NCBI RefSeq assembly: GCF_000003815.2
Contig: NC_049985.1
Span: forward strand, 4,212,267-4,272,266
Direction: 5' to 3'
Source of the DNA: Branchiostoma floridae
Taxonomy: Eukaryota > Chordata > Leptocardii > Amphioxiformes > Branchiostomatidae
Length of the DNA: 60,000 nt
In this document: positions 1-8,918 of the stretch, piece after piece
Layout of the letters: the number at the start of each line of letters is the position of its first letter
Position numbering within the stretch: position 1 is the first letter of the stretch
The notes under the pieces: model-generated
The model's input: the letters and a program-made list of their open reading frames with translations, nothing else
What the model was told of the DNA's origin: nothing
Database searches by the model: none
Position numbers and translations under genes: made by a program

Positions 1-630
1 TTAACCTATATAAACCTACATTTGAATGATATACCCCCTAGATCGCTGTATATTACCTTGTATAATCTACATGATACACTGTCGGAATAGCTTAATCTTT
101 CCTTTTGTCCTTTGAATGTTGCACCAGTTGGGATTCTTGTATCTTATCCTGTATCATTTGAATGATACACCCTTTAGATCGCTGCATATTACCCTGTATC
201 ATTTGAATGATACACTGTCGGAATAGCTTAATCTTTCCTTTTGTCCTTTGAATGTTGCACCAGTTGGGATTCTTGTATCTTATCCTAGCCTGTATCATTT
301 GAATGACACACCCTTTAGATCGCTGCATATTACCCTGTATCATTTGATTGATACACTGTCGGAATAGCTTAGTCTTTCCCCGTTGTCCTTTGAATGTTGC
401 ACTAGTTTGGATTCTTGTATCTTATCCTGTATCATTTGAATGATACACCCCTAGATCGCAATATATTACCTGTTTCATTTGATTGATACACTGTCGGAAT
501 AGCTTAGTCTTTCCCATGGAGTCAGCTTTGAATGTTGCACCAATTGGGATTCTTGTATCTTAACCTGTATCATTTGAATGATACACCCCTACATCGTTTC
601 ATTTGAATGATACACTGTCGGAATAGCTTT
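1..630. repeat. Tandem repeat, unit about 135 bp, about 4.5 copies
   Basis: The block GTCGGAATAGCTTA recurs at about 81, 217, 358, 493 and 617, so the spacing is 124-141 bp. Each unit also carries the ends TTTGAATGATACA and CAGTTGGGATTCTTGTATC. Copies differ by point changes and small indels. The array probably lies in an intron of the SLC6 gene, whose first visible exon starts at 1501. Confidence 0.9.
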
Positions 631-1111
631 AAATTGGCACAGCTGTCCTCCCGCCGAAGTCTTAAACTGTTCCTGTAACTTCTTGTTGTAAAGGAGGTTG
701 TCTCTTTCACCGCCTAAGTCCGTCGGTTCATGTGCATGGTTTCATGCGCTTCTACCGACAGTGCGTCCCGGAAACAGATGCGTTTTACTTTGTGATCGGG
801 TACCGCAAAACCCCCATGTGGTGCGTATTTCAGCCGGAAACATGGCGGCTGGAAACATGGCGGCTTTCGAAAAATCTGAGTTAGGCCAAACTTTGAGGTG
901 GTAACCCGTCAATCTAGTAAAAGTCTAATTTATCTTGTGAGGTACACAAGGTTCTCTGAGCCTTCATCGTTACGTGGACATATTTGATGACCTGATTTGA
1001 CGAATTGTAACTGTGCTACGACTGACTGAATGGAGTCTTCTATGTACTCAAAATGGCGCGCTACAAGGTCAGAGACGCCGCCATCTTGAATGTTTAGTTT
1101 TGGGGCTAGTT
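631..1111. other. Presumed SLC6 intron, no feature seen
   Basis: Read on both strands. No stretch resembles SLC6 TM3-TM4 or any other family. The 68-codon open frame here has no recognisable content. Confidence 0.5.
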
Positions 1112-1331
1112 AGAAATATATATGTGTGTGTGTTATTATTTGTTTTTTAAACTTTACCATCACAATGGAGGTGTGTATGTGTGTGTGTGCGTGTATGTGT
1201 GTGCCTGTCTGTCTGTCTGTGTGTGTGTGTGTGTGTGTATGTGTGTGTGTGTATGTGTGTGTGTTTGTGTCTGTGTGTGTGTGTTAGTATGCGTGCGTGC
1301 GTACGTGTATGCGTGCGTGTGTGTATGTCTA

Positions 1332-1368
<37 letters not shown>

Positions 1369-1465
1369 CTATCTGTGTGTTTGTGTGTGTGTGTGTGCGT
1401 GTGCGTGTGTGTGTGTGTTAGTATGTGTGCGCGTGTGTGCGTGTGTATGTCTGTGTGTGTTTCAC
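1112..1465. repeat. (TG)n microsatellite
   Basis: Imperfect TG dinucleotide run interrupted by TGTC, TGCG and TATG variants. It ends about 35 bp before the acceptor of the first visible SLC6 exon. Open frames across it on both strands (Val-Cys or Thr-His strings) are artefacts. Confidence 0.95.
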
Positions 1466-1500
1466 TTACGAGACGTGACAATGTGTCTATCCGTTGATAG

Positions 1501-1635
1501 GTTGTCTGGGTGACGGCCACCTTCCCTTACATCGTCCTTACCATCCTGCTGGTCCGAGGTGTGACGCTAGAGGGCGCTTGGGACGGAATCAAGTTCTACC
1601 TGGAGCCTAAATGGTCCAAGCTCGGTGAACCGCAG
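1501..1635 (+). CDS. SLC6 exon with TM5 and following extracellular loop
   Basis: 45 codons, phase 0 at both ends. It reads [20 protein letters not shown] and then [10 protein letters not shown], the SLC6 TM5/EL3 signature. Acceptor TAG at 1498-1500, donor GTAACT at 1636. The boundary before VVW fits the classic SLC6 exon junction. Confidence 0.93.
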
Positions 1636-4600
1636 GTAACTTCCTTTCCTCATTCAAAGGATACTTTTAAAAGACCGATTTTGTTCGCAGCAACGTGATA
1701 AAAAGTACAGCGATACCAGCCCTGACCTTGGTACTGAAAGTCATTCATAAACTTGTCATATGCTGTGTGAAGAGGAGTATGTGTATTGGAAATTTGCTTT
1801 CATTGAATTACTGCACATATTAGAGCCGAACTATCTTAAACTATCAAAATCTTGTAGAAAAAAAATATTCAAAAGAGAACAAAAGGCAGAAACACCAACA
1901 TGAAGGAGACCATAACTTGAGAAACCGCGTTGCTGCTCCAACGATGATTAATGTAATCATCTTCCGGTCTACTCCATTATTTCCGTCTCTTTATCTTTAA
2001 CATTACCGTGTCTAAGAGGAGCGTCTTGCTGTGACCCCTAGACTAACGTCACCTGTGCGTACAGGTGTGGCGTGACGGAGCCATTCAGATTTTCTTCTCC
2101 CTGGGTACGTCATGGGGTCAGCTCATCACCCTCTCCAGCTACAGCCGTTTCCATAACAACTGCTACAGGTAAGGCTACAGCCGTTTACATGGCAACTGCT
2201 ACAGCTGCAGGTAAGGCTACAGCCGTTTCCATGGCAACTGCTACATGTTAGGGTACAAACGTTTCCATAACAACTACTACAGGTTAGGCAACAACTGCTA
2301 CAGGTGAGACTACAGCCTTTTCTATAACAACTGTTACATGTACATGTATTGTTTTGAATCAACGGCCACAGGTGGAAACTGACCTGTTGCCGAATTTACA
2401 ATAAGGTTGCACGTATCATTCTGAGAGTTCAATGTTACTCATCTCTAGACACGCCAAGTGGATTATGACGTTGAGCCGTCTCACAAATAGCTTCTAGCGG
2501 TAAGGGTTGAGTGATTATTGCAAGATTGACAAGTGTAAACGTGGTAATGTATTTTACAGAGACGCCCTGGTGATTGCGGTGCTGAACTGCCTGACGAGTT
2601 TTTACGCCGGGTTCGCCATCTTTTCTGTTCTGGGCTTCATGGCGAACGAGATGGGGGTCAAAGTTGAAGATGTAGCCGATACCGGTAAGTTCAACCGACC
2701 AATAGCAGAACATGCAAATTTACCAAGAAGCAGTGTTTTTGAAAGCAAAGTCTTCCTGTTTTGACCGTGTTTTTGTTTTTTACTGAAGAGACATGTGAAA
2801 ATCGCTAGGCTACCATTTGGTCTACGTTGGTTGTGACACAAGTTATGACTGGTTTCAAGTATATTTATTATTCCAGGGGCTGGCCTGGCTTTCGTGGCCT
2901 ACCCAGCAGCCCTTGCGAGACTTCCCATCAGCCCCCTGTGGTCATCCCTGTTCTTCGTCATGCTGCTAACGCTGGGGCTGGATTCACAGGTACGTTTATT
3001 ACGCATGCGCATGGCGCGTAGTGTTCACAGAGAGCACAAGTACAAGAGTACAAGTCGTTTTCATTAAACCAAATTTGGTTTGTTGCATCATACCACAATA
3101 CTACAGTTTGACGTGAAATTGTGGCCTTATTCATTTCAACTGATAGAAAACGCTGGACGATGCACCTTTTATAATAAAAACGAAGTGCGTGTTCGCATTA
3201 GTTAATTTGTCTTCATCAAAGAAATACTGCTAGAAAGTCAAGACCATTTATATTAATCTTTTGTCCTGTTCTTAACTTTCTCCTTACTACCGAGCTCCAT
3301 AACCAATACACAATTACATTGTACCTTATCAGTTAAGTATCCATTTTTAACCTCTTGTTTTCTGCCCCAGTTCGCCGTGCTGGAGGCCCTGGTCACGGGA
3401 ATAGTGGACGAGTTTCCCCGGCGCCTGCGCAGTAAGAAGATGTTCATTGTGCTCGGGATGTGCGCTGTAGGCTTCCTCCTGGGTCTACCCCTAGTGACAC
3501 AGGTACGGTACCAGCCTGAGTTTGACCTTGCTTATCATTTCAAGTCTAGCGATCGCCTCTTCCAGGGAATGAAGCAAAGAAACTGTGATTTTGAGGGGTG
3601 TCCTTTTGACTTAAAAATTATCAATTTTCTTCCTTCAACCTTTCTGCTTTTGGTAAATCTGAGAAAAAAAACACGTTATTTTCATGTTAAGAATTCCCTT
3701 ATCGCTCGTCTTGCTGCTTAAAACGTCATCCTGAAATTACAGGCTGCCCGGAGGAGCTATTTTTTTTTCTTTGTGACGTCGACTTTCTTGCAAATCCTTC
3801 CTCTACAGGTTAACATTTTCCCGTGCTGCCAATCCTCTGCCTACCTTGTAAGCAACAGGGAAGTGCCAAACGGCTGCTTCAGTTTGTGCTAACGGTTAAA
3901 CATCGACCCCCACTGTTCTCCCTCAGGGCGGGTTCTACCTGCTGCAGCTGATGGACAACTACAGCGGAACCTTCTCGCTGCTCGTCGTCGCCATCGTGGA
4001 GTGTGTGGTGGTCGGCTGGGTCTACGGTCGGTCTGACTCTTCTTATACAGCCACTGCTTTATTTCCACCGACATTTCGTCTGTCACCTTCCTCGGGGCAA
4101 TTCTGTTTCACATTTCATTGCAGCTATACTGTAGCTTTCGCAGTTTAACGATGCGGCTACAGACGTAAAGTATTTGCATACATACAGTTATGGGGTAAAC
4201 GCTACATAGAATAATCAATGTAAATACTTGACGTCTGGGACGGCATCTGTAAACAGCGACATCTATAGCTGCAGTACAATGTGAACCAGTGGAAGGCGAC
4301 ATACGGTCACCGAAACGTTGGCGGTAATTAATAAGTGTTTGTTTATAAAGAGTCTCTTTACTTAGTGACATACCAAAAGTATTTACAGGGTTCGTCATCC
4401 AGTGGGAGATTTCATCCGCTTTTGTTTAATATATGGTTGATGTATCTAATTTATCTATGTAATAAACAGTGAACCTTTGGAACAATTCTTACTTTCTAAA
4501 AGTCTATATTAATTTTGTTCTCCACAGGATGTGACCGTTTTCTTGACGACATCTCCATGATGATTGGCTCCCGGCCGTGCCTCTGGTGGAAGATCTGCTG

Positions 4601-6498
4601 GAAGGTGCTGACACCGCTCAGTCTTCTGGTAAGGGACGGACCACTAACGGTCTTAGAGGGATGCTGATGGTCGTAGAGGGGCAAAGAACTAACACTCCGA
4701 GTTGGAGCCTGCTGAGAGTCAGTGTCCCCTCCCTGTTGTGTTGTTTTAGATCAGACAAAAGAAAGAGAACTGATTTGCGTCACAGAACCCACACATTACA
4801 GAATGATTGAGGTTTTTCCTCTTCCGTTGTCCTAAAAAACTAACTAGTTAAGATTTAGATTTAGCATCTAGATTAGAACTATCATGTGTTATATGTTTTT
4901 AATGTACTGTTCTTGTTATGTTACTTGTAGTCAGTCTTCGGGCAAGAACTCACAATAAACTTCTTCTATTAGGTGACAGATATGCACAGTAGTAGATAAA
5001 TCTGGCGCGTGACTGAAGAAAAAACGTGTCCTAAAGATGCAGAATGGCTAAAAGTTGTATCTTGATTTTCTGTTTGCCCAGTTTATCTTGATTTTCCAAT
5101 TCACGGTGTACTCGCCCACCAAGTACGGAGACTACACGTACCCGTTCTGGGCGGAGGTGCTGGGCTGGTGTATGGTCGGGGTGGCCGTGCTCATGCTGCC
5201 CACAGCGGCGCTCTACAAGGTCTGCTGCGCTAAAGGGACGCTCTACGAGGTGAGATAACCGGTCGAACACCTTTGCACTCGAATTTTGCTCGTACAATAG
5301 GCTTAAGACCCACTGATAGGATCTTCAACTTGCACGTGTGCGTGTGTCTACGCGTGCGTGTGCGCGTGTGTGTTTATGTTTGTTCGTGTGTGTGTGTATT
5401 ATATGCGTGTGTGTGTGTGTGTCGTGCGTGCGTGTGTGTGTATGTGTTCACGTTTGTTCGTGTGTGTGTGTGTGTGTGTGTGTGTGGATGTGTTCATGTT
5501 TGTAAATGTTCGTGTGTATGTGTGTATTACATATGTATGTGTGTGTGTCGTGCGTGTGTGCTGTGCATGTGTATGATTGTGCCTGTTTGCTTGTGTAAAG
5601 ATGTGAGCATGTGTGTTTGTGTATGTGCGTGTGTGTGTGTGTGTGTGTGTGTCTGTGTCTGTGTCTGTGTGTCTGTGTGTTTTTAATTTATAGTGACCAG
5701 TGATTTTCAACGTACATTTTGTATCTCCGTCCGTGTTTTCCCCAGCGTGTGTCGTTCTTGGTTGAGCCGAGCTGTGATTGGGGCCCGGCGCTGTGCGTGC
5801 GTGCGTATGTGATTGTGTGCAGGATGGTGTGTGCAGGATGTTATGTACCTGGTGTGACCTGACCAGTGATTTCTAACATTCCCCAGCGTGTGTCGTTCCT
5901 GGTGGAGCCGAGCTGGGACTGGGGCCCGGCGCTGTGCGTGCGTGCGTATGTGATTGTGTGCAGGATGGTGTGTGCAGGATGTTATGTACCTGGTGTGACC
6001 TGACCAGTGATTTCTAACATTCCCCAGCGTGTGTCGTTCCTGGTTGAGCCGAGCTGGGATTGGGGCCCGGCGCTGTGCGTGCGTGCGTGTGTGCTTGTGT
6101 ATCTGTAAAGAATGGTGTGTGCAGGATGTTATATACCTGGTGTGACCTGACCAGTGATGTCTAACATTCCCCAGCGTGTGTCGTTCCTGGTTGAGCCAAG
6201 CTGGGACTGGGGCCCGGCGCTGTGTGTGTGTGTGTGCGTGCGTGTGTGCTTGTGTATCACTGTACTTGAGGCTGTGTACGTTGTATGACCTGACCAGTAA
6301 TGTCTAACCAATCTCCGTCCCCAGCGTGTGTCGTTCCTGGTGGAGCCGAGCTGGGATTGGGGCCCGGCGCTGGACCGGCACCGTGACGGGGAGGTGTACC
6401 AGTTCCTGCACGGACGGGACAAGGCGACGGGCGAGCACCGGGAGATGAGCGACTTCATCCGGACAGCCTCCGGGGGAGACGAGTCCACTAAAATCTAA
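1501..6498 (+). CDS. SLC6-family Na+/Cl- coupled neurotransmitter/amino-acid transporter, 3' part (TM5 to C-terminus)
   Basis: Exons 1501-1635, 2065-2168, 2560-2684, 2877-2989, 3371-3502, 3927-4026, 4528-4628, 5082-5249 and 6325-6498 join in phase to 383 codons ending in TAA. The product would be a plasma-membrane symporter using Na+ and Cl- gradients. TM6 has QIFFSLG, TM7 has [11 protein letters not shown] and TM8 has [10 protein letters not shown]. These supply equivalents of the GAT-1 chloride ligands Q291, S295 and S331, the Na1 residue N327 and the Na2 pair D395/S396. The EFPRRLR loop, the TM12 region and a tail with PSWDWGPAL followed by DRHRDG resemble, from memory, the proline (SLC6A7) and glycine transporters; substrate is not resolved. 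The start codon and TM1-4 lie upstream of the window. All donors are GT and acceptors AG. Two exons carry tandem copies of their edges (separate entries). A cyclase gene converges on it. Confidence 0.93.
2065..2168 (+). CDS. SLC6 exon with TM6
   Basis: Starts [20 protein letters not shown] and ends ..[10 protein letters not shown] plus two bases of an Arg codon. The Q and S of QIFFS match chloride-site residues. Donor GTAAGG at 2169. The last 30 bases are copied several times directly downstream (see repeat 2139-2345). Confidence 0.95.
2139..2345 (+). repeat. Tandem echoes of the TM6 exon 3' edge with its splice donor
   Basis: The exon end CTACAGCCGTTTCCATAAC plus AACTGCTACAG and GTAAGG (2139-2174) recurs with starts near 2175, 2217, 2253 and 2310, giving steps of about 36, 42, 36 and 57 bp. 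Donor-like GTAAG, GTTAG and GTGAG sites end several copies (2211, about 2283, about 2303). The second donor would add 42 nt, a multiple of three, but reading on from the real exon meets TAA at 2170-2172, so its use would truncate the protein. The copies look like intron sequence seeded by the exon edge. Confidence 0.9.
2560..2684 (+). CDS. SLC6 exon with TM7 and EL4 start
   Basis: Reads (R)[18 protein letters not shown] and then [21 protein letters not shown] and S in NCLTS match the Na1 and chloride ligands of the family. Acceptor ACAG at 2556-2559; donor GTAAGT at 2685, leaving one base of a Gly codon. Confidence 0.95.
2877..2989 (+). CDS. SLC6 exon with EL4 and TM8 start
   Basis: Completes Gly and reads [19 protein letters not shown], then [18 protein letters not shown]. 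The D-S pair corresponds to the Na2 site of GAT-type transporters. Acceptor CCAG at 2873-2876, donor GTACGT at 2990. Confidence 0.95.
3371..3502 (+). CDS. SLC6 exon with TM8 end and TM9
   Basis: 44 codons in phase 0: [20 protein letters not shown], then [20 protein letters not shown] and [11 protein letters not shown] is the conserved loop after TM8. Acceptor CCCCAG, donor GTACGG. Confidence 0.95.
3503..3926. other. SLC6 intron, no feature seen
   Basis: The open frame of the preceding exon runs on by chance to 3721 but loses family resemblance exactly at the donor. There is a pyrimidine-rich tract before the acceptor at 3926. Confidence 0.6.
3927..4026 (+). CDS. SLC6 exon with TM10
   Basis: Reads [20 protein letters not shown], then [13 protein letters not shown] plus one base of Gly. 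Acceptor CTCAG at 3922-3926. The donor must be GTCGGT at 4027, a weak site with C and G at +3 and +4. It is the only GT that keeps phase with the next exon. Confidence 0.9.
4027..4527. other. SLC6 intron, no gene seen
   Basis: AT-rich intron with no repeat longer than about 20 bp noticed. The 96-codon minus-strand frame has no recognisable motif. Confidence 0.6.
4528..4628 (+). CDS. SLC6 exon with intracellular loop 5 and TM11 start
   Basis: Reads (G)[20 protein letters not shown] and [13 protein letters not shown], matching the family pattern RF..DI..M.G..P......CW....P. Acceptor CACAG, donor GTAAGG, ends in phase 0. Confidence 0.95.
5058..5097 (+). repeat. Short direct repeat across the TM11/12 exon acceptor
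   Basis: TATCTTGATTTTC occurs at about 5060 in the intron and again at about 5084 as the first bases of the exon, about 25 bp apart, with TGTTTGCCCAG between. It is a miniature version of the exon-edge copies seen elsewhere in this gene. It may be chance at this length. Confidence 0.6.
5082..5249 (+). CDS. SLC6 exon with TM11 end and TM12
   Basis: 56 codons in phase 0: [20 protein letters not shown], then [20 protein letters not shown] and [18 protein letters not shown]-x-W-A-E is the family pattern before TM12. Acceptor GCCCAG, donor GTGAGA. Confidence 0.95.
5328..5683. repeat. (TG)n microsatellite
   Basis: Degenerate TG/TGCG tract within the last SLC6 intron, just upstream of the exon-echo array. 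Long frames on both strands here are low-complexity artefacts. Confidence 0.95.
5744..6324 (+). repeat. Four tandem echoes of the last SLC6 exon's acceptor and first 16 codons
   Basis: AG acceptors at 5745, 5886, 6027 and 6174 precede 48 bases reading [16 protein letters not shown] (copy 1 has C for the first W). The true exon follows at 6325. Spacing is 141, 141, 147 and 150 bp. Resemblance to the true exon stops after the Leu codon, where TGCG/TGTG repeats begin. Read in phase 0 from the previous exon, the copies end in stops at 5860, 6001, 6106 and 6286, after short Cys/Val-rich tails. Copies 2-4 differ from the true exon only at synonymous positions over these 16 codons. Each unit also contains ACCTGACCAGTGATTTCTAA-like sequence just before its acceptor. 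Confidence 0.95.
6325..6498 (+). CDS. SLC6 terminal exon, cytoplasmic tail
   Basis: 57 codons and [23 protein letters not shown], then [20 protein letters not shown] and ..GGDESTKI. The WGPALxxHRxGxxY pattern is typical of the glycine/proline transporter tails. Chosen over the four upstream echoes because only this copy continues into family-like sequence. Confidence 0.92.
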   Translation, partial: RVSFLVEPSWDWGPALDRHRDGEVYQFLHGRDKATGEHREMSDFIRTASGGDESTKI

Positions 6499-6501
6499 AG
6501 G

Positions 6502-6813
6502 TGGATTCACACTTACGCATATAGTCCAGTGCGTTTGAGGTCCATATGGAAGATTAGCCTTACCCTCTATCAGTCTCATCGGGTCGCCGGAAAACTAATA
6601 GAAATTGCAATTGGACAAACATAGCCAGAAAACATAGCAGCGAAGCTAACTGGTTGCAAAACATGCTCATCGGACAGCCAACTCCTGTGGCATGTTATGT
6701 GTCTATATTTTTCCAATTTCTACCATTTTTCCAGCGACCTGTGGAGCCTGGTAGAGGCTAAGACTTCCATACGAACCTCAAACGGACTTGAGCATATTCG
6801 CACATGTGAACCC
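6502..6813. mobile_element. MITE-like element just after the SLC6 stop codon
   Basis: The left end GGATTCACACTTACGCATAT and the right end (reverse complement GGGTTCACATGTGCGAATAT) form an inverted repeat. It continues inward to GTTTGAGGT..ATATGGAAG on one side and GTTTGAGGT..GTATGGAAG on the other. A related copy sits at 21954-22237. The insertion starts about 4 bp after the stop, so it probably lies in the 3' UTR. Confidence 0.75.
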
Positions 6814-7552
6814 ATCTTAACTAGCATCGGGCGGTGGCAGACATGTAAAGATACTCTCCAAGTACCCTGGAAACATTTTTCTATTACACTGTGAGACTAT
6901 TTATGACGCTACTCAAACTCAAAATCACTACGACACTTGTCTAAGTCCCTACGAATCAAAGCATAATGAACTATTCATGCTCGTCACAATTTAGAATCCA
7001 CGCTTACCTTTCGTCTGCTTTCTTATGTTTTTTTTTTAAATTGAGAATCATTCAAAATATGTACTCTATGTATTCGTGCATGTGAATAACTTATAACTCG
7101 AAACCATCTTGTGAAAAAAGGGTGGACTTGGAATTAAATTACATGACCTTTAAAAGGTGTTTTAGATTATATACATTTTGTAACAACTAACGAGAACGAT
7201 AATAATTCGATATGGATGACAAAATGTACTGAAGTGATTTAATCTGCTGATCATGTTAAACCGTGTACAAACTATATATGTGAAATGCCAGGAACATTGT
7301 CTAATTGATGGTCATGACGACAGCGTTATGTGTACTAGTACTAGTATACTGTCTGGCCTCCGTTGCAAACTCCGTCGGCAATTTTTTGGTGACGATTCTG
7401 GGGCGGATCCTATTGATTGTTGATCGTTTGCAAGTGTTCTAAAAATTCCTCCGATGCATTCCCTATGAAATCGGTTATTTTATGGACACCATAACAAAAA
7501 AGCTGTACATGGATCGATACAATTTTGTATGAGGGTAGGTGTCTACAGAGTC
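6814..7552. other. SLC6 3' flank, AT-rich, no gene
   Basis: No coding signal. An ATTAAA hexamer near 7133 is a possible poly(A) signal for the SLC6 transcript; this is weak evidence. Confidence 0.4.
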
Positions 7553-8918
7553 AACTAGAGTTCCACGAACACATACCTTTGCCAAATAAACCAGGTTTGT
7601 TATGTAGAATGATGTCTGTAGACATAAATGTGTTACTCATTACATTTTATTTTATATGCCCGGAGTTGGTTCATAACATTTCGCCATTGCTTATACAAAT
7701 TAGATCCCTATTTACATCATGATATTAAATTGTATCAAGCATCACTTAAGCTATCAGCATACCAAAAATCATGATGATCCTTTCATCCCTTTTTGACTTA
7801 TTCTCTTTCAAAGTAGGAAACTAAACCGGCTCCTGCAGTTCAAGAAAAGATGTTACCGGACCCAAACATACACCTCTTACTCTCTGCCATCTTTCTCAGT
7901 TCCATATGTGTCAAGTTTGAAAGTCCTATCACGGAATGCAGTGGATTTATCAAATTTCCGCATTAATTATGCAAATTGTTAATTTATATAATTATTATCT
8001 CATTGTGTAAGTTGTTACTTAGGCTATCTACATACCAAAAATCATGACGATCCGTCAACATGTTCATATTTTGCCATTAATTATGCAAATGACATCATCA
8101 TCTGCATAATTAATATATATATATATTTCTTTCTTTCTCAGCTACAAATGTGACAAGTTTGAGAGTCCTATAAAGGAATGCAGTGGATTTACAAACTTTC
8201 CTCATTAATTATGCAAATTAGCTGTTGATTTGCATAATTTGAATTCCATCATGTAAGTCTTCCCATTGGCTATCTACATACCAAAAATCATGACGATCCG
8301 TCAACACGTTTATATTTTCTCATTAATTATGCAAATGAGGTCGTCATTTGCATAATTAATATGGATTGATTTTTCTCTCTTTCTCTTCTATATATGTGAC
8401 AAGTTTGAAAGTCCTATCATGAAATGCACCGGATTTATAAACTTTCCTCATTAATTATGCAAATTAGTTGCTGATTTGCATAATTTGTATTTCATAATGT
8501 ACATTGTTACTTGGGCTATCTACATACTAAAAATCGTGACGATCCATCAACACGTTCTCGAGTTATTCTCGTCCAAAGTTTGAAAGGAAATCAGCGACTG
8601 CAGTTCCAAACAAGCCGCTAGGGGGTCTAAACTTATAGTACTTACTCTCTGCCCCAAGGGCTATCTACCACTCAAAAATCATAACCACAGCATGTCCAGA
8701 ACACGAGATATCAAAAATTGAGATTCTGCTGCAGTACCGTAGCAAGCCGCCAGAAGGCCCATTATCGAACTTGACCTTCTTTTTCCCGAACCCTACCCAC
8801 CTACCAAATATTATCGGGATTCATCCAAGACTTCTTGAGTTATGCTGTTAACACACACAGACACACACACAGACTCACAAGCCTAAAACATAACCTTAGC
8901 CATTCTGGCAAAGGTAAT
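7553..8918. mobile_element. 1.3-kb interspersed repeat, copy 1
   Basis: Shared almost end to end with 42567-43868. Starts AACTAGAGTTCCACGAACAC and ends ..CCATTCTGGCAAAGGTAAT. Near the two ends is a short inverted match, TACCTTTGCCA (about 7574) and TGGCAAAGGTA (about 8906). The interior has tandem blocks with ATTAATTATGCAAAT at about 7961, 8075, 8203, 8321 and 8449 and ACATACCAAAAATCATGACG. No transposase frame, so a non-autonomous element of unknown class. Confidence 0.8.

Noticed and set aside
1122-1520. Open frames of 60-110 codons on both strands
   Set aside because: They translate a TG dinucleotide repeat (Cys-Val or Thr-His strings). No independent coding signal.
2126-2362. Minus-strand frame with a repeated Cys/Ser/Thr motif resembling a repeat protein
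   Set aside because: It is the antisense of the tandem TM6-exon edge copies.
5744-6324. Interpretation as separate internal SLC6 coding exons
   Set aside because: No good donor follows GPAL in the copies in a way that would join the next copy in frame. Terminal-exon use or decoys fit better.
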